NCBI GenBank assembly: GCA_014802725.1
Contig: JAAVBS010000001.1
Location: 1 to 64,000, forward strand
Length of the DNA stretch: 64,000 nucleotides
Direction: 5' to 3'
Source of the DNA: a bacterium
Lineage (GTDB): Bacteria > Bacteroidota > Bacteroidia > Bacteroidales > P3
The notes beneath the pieces are model-generated. The model was not told the DNA's origin and ran no database searches. It was given only the letters and a program-made list of their open reading frames with translations. Positions 1-7,412 of the stretch are shown here, piece after piece (position 1 is the stretch's first letter; every line of letters begins with the position of its first letter). A program made the position numbers and the translations under genes.

Positions 1-438
1 AACTTCTATCCCGACCACTTCATCGACCTGGCCAGCAACATGGAAATCGTGCCTGCGGTCAATCAGGTCGAGACGCACGTTTTCAACCAGCAGCGGGAGC
101 CGCAACGCATCATGGAGGAGTTCGGCACGCGCATCATGTCGTGGGGCCCGCTGGCCGAGGGGCGCAACGGATTTTTCACTAATCCGCTGCTGGCCGAGAT
201 CGGCGCCCGATACGGAAAAAGCGTGCCGCAAGTTGCGCTAAGGTGGCTTATTCAGTGCGGCGTCATCATCATCCCCAAATCGAGCCATATCGAGCGGATG
301 CGGCAGAACATCGACATCTTCGATTTCGCGCTCTCCGACGAAGATATGGCCGCTATCGCAACGCTCGACACGGGCCGTAGCCTTTTCTTCGACCACCACG
401 ACGCCGAAACCGCCCGTATGTTTATGGGGTGGAGGTAA
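1..438 (+). CDS. Aldo/keto reductase, C-terminal part (gene cut by window start)
   Basis: The frame is open from base 1, so only the last 145 codons are present; the ATG at 40 is internal. Visible family features are the NQVETH segment at the end of a barrel strand, a SWGPLAEG-like segment, and the cofactor-binding region IPKSSHIERMRQN, where the Lys and following Ser/Arg bind the NADPH phosphate in AKR enzymes. These enzymes are soluble NAD(P)H-dependent oxidoreductases acting on aldehydes and ketones, some of them 2,5-diketo-D-gluconate reductase-like. The substrate cannot be told from this part. The gene ends in TAA at 436-438, and a large hairpin follows about 100 bases later. Confidence 0.9.
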   Translation, partial: NFYPDHFIDLASNMEIVPAVNQVETHVFNQQREPQRIMEEFGTRIMSWGPLAEGRNGFFTNPLLAEIGARYGKSVPQVALRWLIQCGVIIIPKSSHIERMRQNIDIFDFALSDEDMAAIATLDTGRSLFFDHHDAETARMFMGWR

Positions 439-535
439 TGAATGCACGTCGTCGGAGAAGTCGTCAATGTTCTGGCTGACGAGTCGGTGCTCGGCTCACA
501 AGGCCGAGTGGATATGGATATCTTCGGGCTATCTC

Positions 536-599
536 AAAGATACGAATAAGTCGGGTACAAAACCAAATGAATTTGGTTTTGTTGAGCGAGCGTATCTTT
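536..599. terminator. Nested two-stem hairpin, possible terminator of the aldo/keto reductase gene
   Basis: The inner stem is a perfect 11-bp inverted repeat (558-568 with 571-581) with a 2-nt loop. An outer perfect 9-bp stem (536-544 with 591-599) encloses it, separated by 13 and 9 unpaired bases. On the + strand the outer stem runs into TTTTAT, which fits an intrinsic terminator. It is far longer than the other terminators here and could instead be a remnant of a small repeated element. Confidence 0.5.
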
Positions 600-613
600 T
601 ATCGGGGCTTTTC

Positions 614-644
614 TTTGAAAATTAGAAAATTTGGGCTAAGTTTG
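614..644 (+). promoter_or_regulatory. serC promoter (Bacteroidota type)
   Basis: TTTG at 614-617 and TAAGTTTG at 637-644 are separated by 19 bases, an exact match to the Bacteroidota -33/-7 consensus. The predicted leader of about 75 nt contains a GC-rich hairpin: CGCG 659-662, a TA bulge, CCGA 665-668, a four-base loop, TCGG 673-676 and CGCG 677-680. An AGGAG at 692-696 lies too far from the ATG at 727 to act as its ribosome-binding site. Confidence 0.75.
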
Positions 645-726
645 CAGTGTTTATGCCGCGCGTACCGACCGTTCGGCGCGATGCTTGACTTTAAGGAGAA
701 TAATTAACCTTTAAATAACCATTGTT

Positions 727-1803
727 ATGAAAGTAGCACACAATTTCAACGCAGGTCCCTGCGTGTTGCCGAAGCCTGCCATCCAAGCCGGCATCGAAGC
801 ACTGAAAGATTTCGCCGGTACCGGCATGGGCGTGATCGAAGTATCGCACCGTAGCAAGGAATGGCAAGCCATTATGGACGAATCCGTAGCTTTGTGGAAA
901 GAGCTTTACAACATTCCCGACGGCTATCACGTTCTGTTCGTAGGCGGTGGCGCCAGCACGCAGTTCCTCTATGTGCCGTTCAACCTGTTGAACAAGAAAG
1001 CCGCTTATCTGGAAACGGGCGGTTGGGCTGCCAAGGCCGCGAAGGAAGCCAAATATTTCGGCGAAGTTGAAATCGTAGCTTCTTCCAAGGATACGACCTA
1101 CAACCATATTCCGAAGGGTTGGAAAATCCCGACGGATGTCGATTATTTCCACATCACGACGAACAACACGCTGTACGGTACCGAAATCAAGGAAGATATC
1201 GACAGCCCCGTTACGCTCGTGGCCGATATGTCGTCCGACTTCATGAGCCGTCCCGTTGACGTGAGCAAATACGGTCTGATTTACGGCGGCGCCCAAAAGA
1301 ACGTAGGCCCTGCGGGCTTGACCGTCGTTATCGTTCGCGAAGACATCCTCGGCAAGGTGGAACGTCCGCTGCCGACGATGGTGGACTACCGCACGCACAT
1401 CAAAGACGGTTCGATGTTCAACACGCCGCCGGTATTCCCGATCTTCATGATGTACGAAACCCTGAAGTGGGTCAAGAGCCTCGGTGGTCTGAAAGTCATC
1501 GAAAAAATGAACATCGAAAAGGCCGAAATGCTCTATAACGAAATCGACAACAACCCGATGTTCAAGGGTACGATCATCGACAAGGCCGACCGTTCCAGAA
1601 TGAACGTTTGCTTCGTGATGGAAGACAAATACAAAGACAAGGAAGCCGACTTCCTCGAATATGCCAAGGCCGCCGGTATGGTGGGCATCAAGGGTCACCG
1701 CTCCACGGGCGGTTTCCGCGCCTCCATCTACAACGCTTGCCCGAAGGAAAGCGTACAGGCGTTGATCAACTGCATGCAGGAATACGCCAAGAAGAACGCT
1801 TAA
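727..1803 (+). CDS. serC: Phosphoserine aminotransferase SerC
   Basis: The enzyme transfers an amino group from glutamate to 3-phosphohydroxypyruvate, giving phosphoserine in the cytosolic serine pathway; the same fold serves the PdxB/SerC branch of PLP synthesis elsewhere. The protein has 358 residues, normal for the family. It opens with the typical [11 protein letters not shown] segment and carries the PLP-binding Lys at residue 191 in [13 protein letters not shown]-terminal [15 protein letters not shown] segment carries conserved phosphate-binding residues. It has its own promoter and a terminator before serA, so the two serine genes are adjacent but probably not strictly co-transcribed. 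The stop codon lies in an 18-bp perfect palindrome (1799-1816). Confidence 0.97.
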   Translation: MKVAHNFNAGPCVLPKPAIQAGIEALKDFAGTGMGVIEVSHRSKEWQAIMDESVALWKELYNIPDGYHVLFVGGGASTQFLYVPFNLLNKKAAYLETGGWAAKAAKEAKYFGEVEIVASSKDTTYNHIPKGWKIPTDVDYFHITTNNTLYGTEIKEDIDSPVTLVADMSSDFMSRPVDVSKYGLIYGGAQKNVGPAGLTVVIVREDILGKVERPLPTMVDYRTHIKDGSMFNTPPVFPIFMMYETLKWVKSLGGLKVIEKMNIEKAEMLYNEIDNNPMFKGTIIDKADRSRMNVCFVMEDKYKDKEADFLEYAKAAGMVGIKGHRSTGGFRASIYNACPKESVQALINCMQEYAKKNA

Positions 1804-1822
1804 TCAATTGATTAAGACAAGT

Positions 1823-1856
1823 AAGGAGGGGGCATCATATGTTCCCTCCTTTGTTT
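1823..1856 (+). terminator. Terminator after serC
   Basis: An 8-bp stem (AAGGAGGG 1823-1830 with CCCTCCTT 1844-1851) encloses a 13-nt loop and is followed by a short T-rich tail (TGTTT). It lies 19 bases after the serC stop codon. Confidence 0.75.
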
Positions 1857-1915
1857 AAACACAAAAAATAAAAAAACAGGTGCGTTAGACAACGTGCCGT
1901 AAAAACATCTTTAAA

Positions 1916-2836
1916 ATGAAAGTTTTAGTAGCGACCGAAAAACCTTTCGCCAAAGCCGCGGTTGACGGCATCCGCAAAATCGTGGAAGGCGCCGGCTTTG
2001 AACTGGCGCTTTGCGAAAAATACACCGATGTTCAACAATTCTATACGGCCGTTGCCGATGCCGACGCTTTGATCGTGCGTTCCGACAAAGTGACGAAAGA
2101 AGTGATCGACCACGCCAAGAACCTGAAAATCGTGGTTAGAGCCGGTGCCGGTTTCGATAACCTCGACTTGGCCGCTTGCACCGAACGCAAGATCGTGGCG
2201 ATGAACACGCCGGGCCAGAACTCCAACGCCGTAGCCGAATTGGCCGCCGGCTTGATGATTTACATGAACCGCAACCTCTTCAACCCGGGTACGGGTGCGG
2301 AACTGAAGGGCAAGAAACTGGGTATCCACGCTTACGGTAACGTAGGCCGCAATGTGGCGCGCGTGGCCAAGGGCCTGGGCATGGACATCTATGCTTTCGA
2401 CGCTTTCTGCCCGAAAGAAGTGATTGAAAAAGACGGCGTAAAGGCCGTAGGTTCGGCTGAAGAACTCTACAGCACCTGCGACGTGATTTCGTTGCACATC
2501 CCCGCCACGAAAGAAACCACCAACTCCATCAACTACGACTTGGTGAACCGTATGCCCAAGGGCGCCATGCTGGTGAACACCGCCCGCAAGGAAGTCATTC
2601 ACGAAGCCGACATGGTGCGTCTGTTGAACGACCGCCCCGACTTCCGTTATGTAACCGACATCAAGCCGGGCAACCACGACGAACTGGCCGAGAAATTCCC
2701 CACGCGCTATTTCTCCACGCCCAAAAAGATGGGTGCCGAAACGGCCGAAGCCAACATCAACGCCGGTTTGGCCGCCGCCAACCAGATTGTTGACTTCATC
2801 AAGAACGGTGTAACCAAATTTCAGGTAAACAAATAG
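1916..2836 (+). CDS. serA: Short-form D-3-phosphoglycerate dehydrogenase (2-hydroxyacid dehydrogenase family)
   Basis: The predicted role is NAD-dependent oxidation of 3-phosphoglycerate, the first step of serine synthesis; position just after serC supports this. The 306 residues cover the substrate and NAD domains only, with no ACT regulatory domain, so serine feedback through ACT is not possible. The Rossmann loop reads HAYGNVG (residues 138-144), with Ala in place of the first Gly. The catalytic Arg is present (NTAR, residue 224). The usual GG after it is Lys-Glu, and the usual PH(I/L)GG segment with the catalytic His is STPKKMGAET (from residue 267), with no His. I recall similar sequences in other Bacteroidales SerA proteins, so this looks like a subfamily trait rather than damage. 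A 2-hydroxyacid dehydrogenase of other specificity is possible. Confidence 0.88.
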   Translation: MKVLVATEKPFAKAAVDGIRKIVEGAGFELALCEKYTDVQQFYTAVADADALIVRSDKVTKEVIDHAKNLKIVVRAGAGFDNLDLAACTERKIVAMNTPGQNSNAVAELAAGLMIYMNRNLFNPGTGAELKGKKLGIHAYGNVGRNVARVAKGLGMDIYAFDAFCPKEVIEKDGVKAVGSAEELYSTCDVISLHIPATKETTNSINYDLVNRMPKGAMLVNTARKEVIHEADMVRLLNDRPDFRYVTDIKPGNHDELAEKFPTRYFSTPKKMGAETAEANINAGLAAANQIVDFIKNGVTKFQVNK

Positions 2837-2870
2837 GCTATGCCAAACGGTCTTTGTACCGTGATACAGG

Positions 2871-2904
2871 ATAGGGCTGTTCCTTGCGGAACGGCCCTAT
2901 TTTA
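2871..2904 (+). terminator. Terminator after serA
   Basis: A 13-bp stem (2871-2883 with 2888-2900, one G-T wobble) with a TTGC loop is followed by TTTAT. It begins 34 bases after the serA stop. A smaller hairpin (ACGGT 2847-2851 with ACCGT 2858-2862) precedes it. Confidence 0.85.
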
Positions 2905-2921
2905 TAAGAAGACCCTGGTTT

Positions 2922-3599
2922 ATGCCGATAAAACGACTCCGCTTTCTGATTGCCGCGCTCTGCCTGACGGGCTTTTGCTGTCTGCCCGTATCGGAACTGC
3001 AGGCGCAATTGGGACAGAACGCCCCCGCGCAAAGCAAAAAGAACGCGGCCGGCAACGACTCGCGGCCGGAAACGCCGACCCCAACCGCCGACCCGACGAT
3101 GAGCCGCTTCCAGCAATTGCAGGATCAGACCGTCTATAAGAAAGGCTTTGACAAACGGCGTTTCTTTTTCGGGGGCGGCGTAGGGGCGCAATTCGGCACG
3201 CTGACCGCCGTGGAACTGTCGCCGACCGTAGGCTATACGTTCCACCGCATGTTCAAGATGGGGATTTCGTTCACGTTCGAATATTTCGCCTACAATTATC
3301 TGACGGCCGCGCAAACCGTTGAACGACGCCAATACTTTCTCTACGGCGGCAGCCTTTTCGCGCGTTTCTACCCCATCAAATACCTGTATCTGCACGCCGA
3401 AATCATGGGCATGAACCAACCGCGCGTGAGCAACGAAAAACGATATTGGATGGCCTATCCGCTTATCGGCTTCGGCTACAACCAACCCTTGGGCGAACAC
3501 GCCGCCCTGCAATTACAACTGCTTTGGAATCTGAATAACGCACCGGAGAGCATCATCGCCAACCCGGTGGTGTCGCTGGGATTCAATATCCGCCCCTAA
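2922..3599 (+). CDS. Small outer-membrane beta-barrel-like protein, function unknown
   Basis: The 225-residue product has a cleavable signal peptide (hydrophobic core about residues 8-22, likely cleavage after LQA near 28). A Pro/Thr/Asn-rich spacer runs to about residue 65. The rest alternates aromatic and small residues as in outer-membrane beta-strands (FFFGGGVGAQFG, VGYTFHRMFKMGISFTF) and ends in SLGFNIRP. I do not recognise a named family or a ligand. The gene starts 18 bases after the serA terminator, with no promoter visible between, so expression may depend on readthrough. Its stop codon overlaps the stop of rimO on the other strand by four bases. Confidence 0.75.
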   Translation: MPIKRLRFLIAALCLTGFCCLPVSELQAQLGQNAPAQSKKNAAGNDSRPETPTPTADPTMSRFQQLQDQTVYKKGFDKRRFFFGGGVGAQFGTLTAVELSPTVGYTFHRMFKMGISFTFEYFAYNYLTAAQTVERRQYFLYGGSLFARFYPIKYLYLHAEIMGMNQPRVSNEKRYWMAYPLIGFGYNQPLGEHAALQLQLLWNLNNAPESIIANPVVSLGFNIRP

Positions 3600-4906
3600 C
3601 AGGCTTTCTCCACCTGACCGTATAAATCGTGGACTTCGGCTTCGGTAATGCGTACTTGGTAGAAACCGCCTATTTGCAACTTGCCCTCTTCCCGCAAAAC
3701 CAGCACCTCATCGTCCACTTCCGGCGAATCGTAGCGCGTGCGCCCGATATAATAGTCGCCCTCCTCGCGGTCGATGACCACCTCAAACACCTTGCCCACG
3801 CGGGCTTCGTTCAAACTTAACGATATGGTTTCCTGCAACCGCATGATTTCGTCGGCACGGCGTTCCTTCTCCTCGGCCGGCACCGCGTCCGGCAAGGCGG
3901 CCGCCGGTGTCCCCTCCTCTTCGGAATAAGTAAACACCCCCAAGCGGTCGAACCGGAATTCCGTCACAAACGCCTTCAATTCCGCAAAGGCCGCTTCGGT
4001 CTCCGTCGGGAAGCCGACAATCAGCGTGGTGCGGAACACGGCATCCGGCAAGGCCGCCTTGAGTTTGTGCAACAAGGCCGTCGTTTTTTCCCTGTCGGTG
4101 GCGCGTTGCATATCGTGCAACACCGATGTGGCGATATGTTGCAACGGGATGTCGATATAGGCGCACAACTTGGGTTCGGTGCGCATCAAGTCCAACAGGT
4201 CTTCCGGAAACGAATGCGGATAGAGATATTGCAGACGGATCCAACGCAACCCCTCTATCCGGGCCAACGCCCGCACCAAATCGGCGATGCGCTGTTTTCC
4301 GTATATATCCAAGCCGTAATAGGTCACATCCTGCGCCACCAATATCAGTTCCTTGACCCCTTGACGCGCCAAATCCTCCGCCTCTTTCAGCAGGCTCTCC
4401 ATGGGGCGGGATACATGCTTGCCCCTAATCAACGGGATGGCGCAAAACGCACACTGACGGTCGCACCCCTCCGAAATCTTGAGGTAGGCATAATGCGCGG
4501 GCGTGGTCAAGGTGCGCCGTTCGGGATTGAATCCCTCGGCCGCCGCCACGTCTTCGCCCACGATGGCCGCGATAACCTTTTCGGGCTCCCGCACGCCGAA
4601 CCAGGCATCCACTTCCGGTATCTCGGCAGCCAGTTCCTGCCCGTAGCGTTGCGCCAAACAGCCCATTACATACAGCTTCTGTATCCGCCGCTTGCTTTTC
4701 AACATGCAAGCGCGTAAAATCATATCGATGGATTCCTGTTTGGCATCGCCGATAAAGCCGCAGGTATTGATAAGCAAAACATCCGGGTGCTTCGCGCTGT
4801 CGGTCGGCAGCAACGTCCATTGCGCGGGCAACACATGCGCGAGCACGACTTCCGAATCGACGGTATTTTTTGAACAGCCTAAGCTGATGAGTTTGAGCGT
4901 GGCCAT
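3596..4906 (-). CDS. rimO: Ribosomal protein uS12 methylthiotransferase RimO
   Basis: RimO is a radical-SAM enzyme that adds a methylthio group to the conserved Asp of ribosomal protein S12. The 436 residues show the expected three parts. The N-terminal UPF0004 domain supplies Cys11, Cys49 and Cys83 for the auxiliary Fe-S cluster. The radical-SAM domain has its CxxxCxxC motif at residues 148, 152 and 155 (EGCDRQCAFC). A TRAM-like domain closes the protein, reading YYIGRTRYDSPEVDDEV. CSKNTVDSE near the N-terminus favours RimO over MiaB. The gene lies eight bases after ftsY and is probably co-transcribed with it. Confidence 0.96.
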   Translation of the reverse strand: MATLKLISLGCSKNTVDSEVVLAHVLPAQWTLLPTDSAKHPDVLLINTCGFIGDAKQESIDMILRACMLKSKRRIQKLYVMGCLAQRYGQELAAEIPEVDAWFGVREPEKVIAAIVGEDVAAAEGFNPERRTLTTPAHYAYLKISEGCDRQCAFCAIPLIRGKHVSRPMESLLKEAEDLARQGVKELILVAQDVTYYGLDIYGKQRIADLVRALARIEGLRWIRLQYLYPHSFPEDLLDLMRTEPKLCAYIDIPLQHIATSVLHDMQRATDREKTTALLHKLKAALPDAVFRTTLIVGFPTETEAAFAELKAFVTEFRFDRLGVFTYSEEEGTPAAALPDAVPAEEKERRADEIMRLQETISLSLNEARVGKVFEVVIDREEGDYYIGRTRYDSPEVDDEVLVLREEGKLQIGGFYQVRITEAEVHDLYGQVEKAC

Positions 4907-4914
4907 AAACGTTC

Positions 4915-5874
4915 TTACATGAACAACGATTGCACGAATTCGTGCTTGTCGAAAATGCGCAGGTCTTCCATTTTTTCTCCCACGCCTATATAGCGGATCG
5001 GCACCTGAAACTGGTCGGAAATCCCGATGGCGACACCGCCCTTGGCCGTACCGTCCAATTTGGTCAACGCCAAGGCCGTTACCTCCGTGGCGGCCGTAAA
5101 CTGCTTGGTCTGCTCAATGGCGTTCTGTCCCGTCGAAGCGTCCAATACCAACAACACCTCGTGCGGGGCGTCGGGCACCACTTTCTTCATGACCTGCTTG
5201 ATTTTGGACAGTTCGTTCATCAGATTGATTTTATTGTGCAGACGGCCGGCCGTATCGATGATGACGACATCGGCCTGCCTGGCCACGGCCGACTTGAGCG
5301 TATCGAAAGCCACCGAAGCCGGGTCGGCCCCCATGGCCTGCGCCACGACCGGCACACCGGCCCGCTCACCCCAAGCCTGCAATTGCTCCACGGCGGCCGC
5401 CCGGAACGTGTCGGCCGCGCCCAATACGACGGAGGCCCCGGCCTGCTTGAACCGATAGGCCAATTTGCCGATGGTCGTGGTCTTGCCCACGCCGTTGACC
5501 CCCACCACCATGATGACATAAGGCTTCCGCTCGGCCTTGGCGGCGAAATCCTGTGTCTCGCCGGCGGCCAACAGGGCTTCCACTTCCTCGCACAACACAC
5601 GGTTGAGTTCAGTGGCGTTCAGATAATGATCCTTGGCGATGCGGGCCTCCAAACGGTCGATAATCCGGATGGTGGTCTCCACACCGACATCCGACGTTAC
5701 CAAAGCCTCCTCAATGGCATCCAACACGGCATCGTCCACCTTGGACCGGCCGGCCACCGCCCGCGTGATTTTTTTGAAAACGCTCTCCTTGGTCTTGCTC
5801 AGCCCCGCTTCCAGATTCGCCGTATCCCGCCCGTCTTTCGAGCGTTCTTTGGAGAAAAAACTAAAGAATCCCAT
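4915..5874 (-). CDS. ftsY: Signal recognition particle receptor FtsY
   Basis: FtsY is the membrane-associated GTPase that docks SRP-bound ribosomes at the Sec translocon. The 319-residue protein has a short lysine-rich N-terminus (MGFFSFFSKE) instead of the long acidic A domain of E. coli, then the four-helix N domain and the SRP GTPase G domain. The P-loop reads GVNGVGKTTTIGK, followed by DTFRAAAVEQL, DTAGRLHNK and TKLDGTAKGG. I prefer the ATG at 5874 over an in-frame GTG at 5880, because the GTG lies in the T-run of the hairpin just upstream. That hairpin (5885-5911) occupies almost the whole leader. Confidence 0.96.
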   Translation of the reverse strand: MGFFSFFSKERSKDGRDTANLEAGLSKTKESVFKKITRAVAGRSKVDDAVLDAIEEALVTSDVGVETTIRIIDRLEARIAKDHYLNATELNRVLCEEVEALLAAGETQDFAAKAERKPYVIMVVGVNGVGKTTTIGKLAYRFKQAGASVVLGAADTFRAAAVEQLQAWGERAGVPVVAQAMGADPASVAFDTLKSAVARQADVVIIDTAGRLHNKINLMNELSKIKQVMKKVVPDAPHEVLLVLDASTGQNAIEQTKQFTAATEVTALALTKLDGTAKGGVAIGISDQFQVPIRYIGVGEKMEDLRIFDKHEFVQSLFM

Positions 5875-5878
5875 AAAC

Positions 5879-5911
5879 ACAAAAAAGAGAGCCGCGCTAT
5901 GCGGCTCTCTT
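5879..5911 (-). terminator. Strong hairpin with T-run between DUF4295 and ftsY
   Basis: On the minus strand an 11-bp perfect stem (AAGAGAGCCGC, 5885-5895 with 5901-5911) with a five-base loop is followed by a run of T residues reaching to within a few bases of the ftsY ATG. This has the form of an intrinsic terminator for the rpmG-DUF4295 transcript and may act as an attenuator of ftsY. Confidence 0.85.
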
Positions 5912-5947
5912 ACACATTAAACCCTTTATAATATAACAAGTTCTATC

Positions 5948-6103
5948 CTATTTCTGTGCGAAATATTCCTTAACCTTATCATTCGGTATAATCTCCTCCT
6001 TGAAAGCGTAAGCGCCCGTTTTCGGAGACTTGACCACTTTCACTACCTTGGCGAAATCCTTACCGGTAGACGTCTTCAGGGTTGCAACAACTTTCTTTGC
6101 CAT
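5948..6103 (-). CDS. DUF4295 small basic protein
   Basis: The frame encodes 51 residues starting MAKKVVATLK and ending EYFAQK. It is Lys-rich with a GAYAFKEEIIP segment. The family is restricted to Bacteroidota and sits next to rpmG, as here; I infer a ribosome-linked role, but no function is established that I know of. The ATG lies 10 bases after rpmG, so the two are one transcription unit, ended by the hairpin at 5879-5911. Confidence 0.9.
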   Translation of the reverse strand: MAKKVVATLKTSTGKDFAKVVKVVKSPKTGAYAFKEEIIPNDKVKEYFAQK

Positions 6104-6113
6104 GACGCTTCAA

Positions 6114-6302
6114 CTATTTAATTTCTCTGTGTACGGTTACTTTCTTCAGAATCGGATTGTATTTTTTCAACTCCAACCGATCCGGCGTGTTCTTCTTGTT
6201 CTTGGTGGTAATGTACCGCGACGTGCCGGGCATACCCGATGCCTTGTGCTCCGTGCATTCCAGAATAACCTGAACGCGAGCCTCTTTATTCTTCTTTGCC
6301 AT
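6114..6302 (-). CDS. rpmG: Large-subunit ribosomal protein bL33
   Basis: This 62-residue ribosomal protein begins [16 protein letters not shown] and shows the bL33 pattern of [24 protein letters not shown]. It has only one Cys, so it is the zinc-free (C-minus) form rather than the four-Cys form. In many bacteria rpmB lies just upstream; here the upstream gene is an unrelated lipoprotein, and rpmG has its own promoter at 6330-6361. Confidence 0.97.
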   Translation of the reverse strand: MAKKNKEARVQVILECTEHKASGMPGTSRYITTKNKKNTPDRLELKKYNPILKKVTVHREIK

Positions 6303-6329
6303 AATTCTGACCTTTCAATTTAGGAAGCG

Positions 6330-6361
6330 CAAAAGTAGATAAAATTTGGGATAATTGCAAA
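6330..6361 (-). promoter_or_regulatory. rpmG promoter (Bacteroidota type)
   Basis: On the minus strand, TTTG (6358-6361) and TACTTTTG (6330-6337) are separated by 20 bases. The -7 box lies about 27 bases before the rpmG ATG. Confidence 0.75.
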
Positions 6362-6388
6362 TGCCTTCCCCATTTATTTTTCAAGCGG

Positions 6389-7207
6389 CTACCGCGGTTG
6401 GATGATGGACGCCCCCACCGTTGTCATTTCCAACGTATCCGGTTCGCCGATATAGAAAATCTTGCTTGCGCCGCGCGCTTCCGCCCACAGCCCATGGGTG
6501 GCATTGACCGTAGCGATGCTGGCCCCGCGTACCGAAACGGTCAACGAATCCACTTCCCAGGCTTCACCCTTGAAGACAGAAGACCCCACGAACGCGAGTT
6601 CCGCCAATTTGGCCTGCCCCGTCAACTCCACCGATGAAGCGCCCGTAACCTCCGACTCCACGCGGTTCGCATCCAAATAAGCCAATTGCAGCGAAGACGC
6701 ACCGACAACCGTTACCTGCAACCTGTCCTCGACCGCCACCGCGCCGCTCAGCACGGACGCGCCGTACAACGCGATTTCAAGATCCGGGCTCCGCAACGTA
6801 TCCACGAGCGTCAGCATGACGGCCCCCGTACACATCAACTCTTTCAAGTCCGTATAAGTGACATCGACATCGATCCGCATATTCCGGTTCAACAACTGGG
6901 CATAGCCTTCCTCGTCGTCCACGCCTATCCACAGACGGCCACGACGGCTCGACACGCCCAACAGCGGCAAAACCGCCTCATCGGCCTTGATGGTCAGGGC
7001 CGCCGTATCACCGTGATGCAACGTTACATACATGTAAGAAGACAGGTGTAGTTCCGCAAAGTCCTTCACTTCGTACGTTTTTTCGACCACGACACCGGTT
7101 CCCCGGTTAACGCCATCGCCGACAACGTTGTGCTGCCGGCAAGCCGACAGCCCGAAACACAGAACCGCCGCCACCGGCAGCCAGTTCAGAAGTCGCAGTT
7201 CTTTCAT
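6389..7207 (-). CDS. GIN-domain (DUF2807) lipoprotein
   Basis: The 272-residue product has a lipoprotein signal peptide with lipobox LSAC (Cys about residue 23). The rest is a putative autotransporter-adhesin-head GIN domain (DUF2807). It folds as a right-handed beta-helix in solved relatives. A recurring GAS or GSS turn is visible (YGASVLSG, VGASSLQL, TGASSVEL, VGSSVFKG, RGASIATV, RGASKIFY, VGASIIQP), with about 20 residues between turns. Such proteins are envelope-anchored, and their ligands are mostly unknown. The gene is single, with its own promoter at 7266-7296 and divergent from tsaB. Confidence 0.88.
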   Translation of the reverse strand: MKELRLLNWLPVAAVLCFGLSACRQHNVVGDGVNRGTGVVVEKTYEVKDFAELHLSSYMYVTLHHGDTAALTIKADEAVLPLLGVSSRRGRLWIGVDDEEGYAQLLNRNMRIDVDVTYTDLKELMCTGAVMLTLVDTLRSPDLEIALYGASVLSGAVAVEDRLQVTVVGASSLQLAYLDANRVESEVTGASSVELTGQAKLAELAFVGSSVFKGEAWEVDSLTVSVRGASIATVNATHGLWAEARGASKIFYIGEPDTLEMTTVGASIIQPR

Positions 7208-7265
7208 ATTTACTTATTCTTTTTCAATCGTTTATAAACATCGGTCACTTAACCGAATCCTTACA

Positions 7266-7296
7266 CAAATATACAGAGTTTTCCATGAATTGCAAC
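7266..7296 (-). promoter_or_regulatory. Promoter of the GIN-domain lipoprotein gene
   Basis: On the minus strand, GTTG (7293-7296) and TATATTTG (7266-7273) are 19 bases apart. The -7 box is a full match; the -33 box matches three of four bases. Confidence 0.6.
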
Positions 7297-7381
7297 CATA
7301 TCTCCACCACATATCAACCTTCTCAACAGCGGCCTGTCGATAACATTTCAAAAACGGCGCAATCCCTAAGGCTTCAAACGC

Positions 7382-7389
7382 TAATTTTG
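7382..7389 (+). promoter_or_regulatory. Candidate -7 box for tsaB-anmK
   Basis: TAATTTTG fits TAnnTTTG and lies 23 bases before the tsaB ATG. No TTTG is visible at the expected -33 distance, so the call is weak. Confidence 0.4.
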
Positions 7390-7412
7390 CATCCGCTAAA
7401 TTATAGTTGGCC

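Noticed and set aside
536-599. Insertion-sequence end or att site
   Set aside because: No transposase, integrase or target duplication is visible nearby.
691-1698. 335-codon minus-strand frame over serC
   Set aside because: serC is unambiguous; the antisense product is His/Val/Phe-rich without family features.
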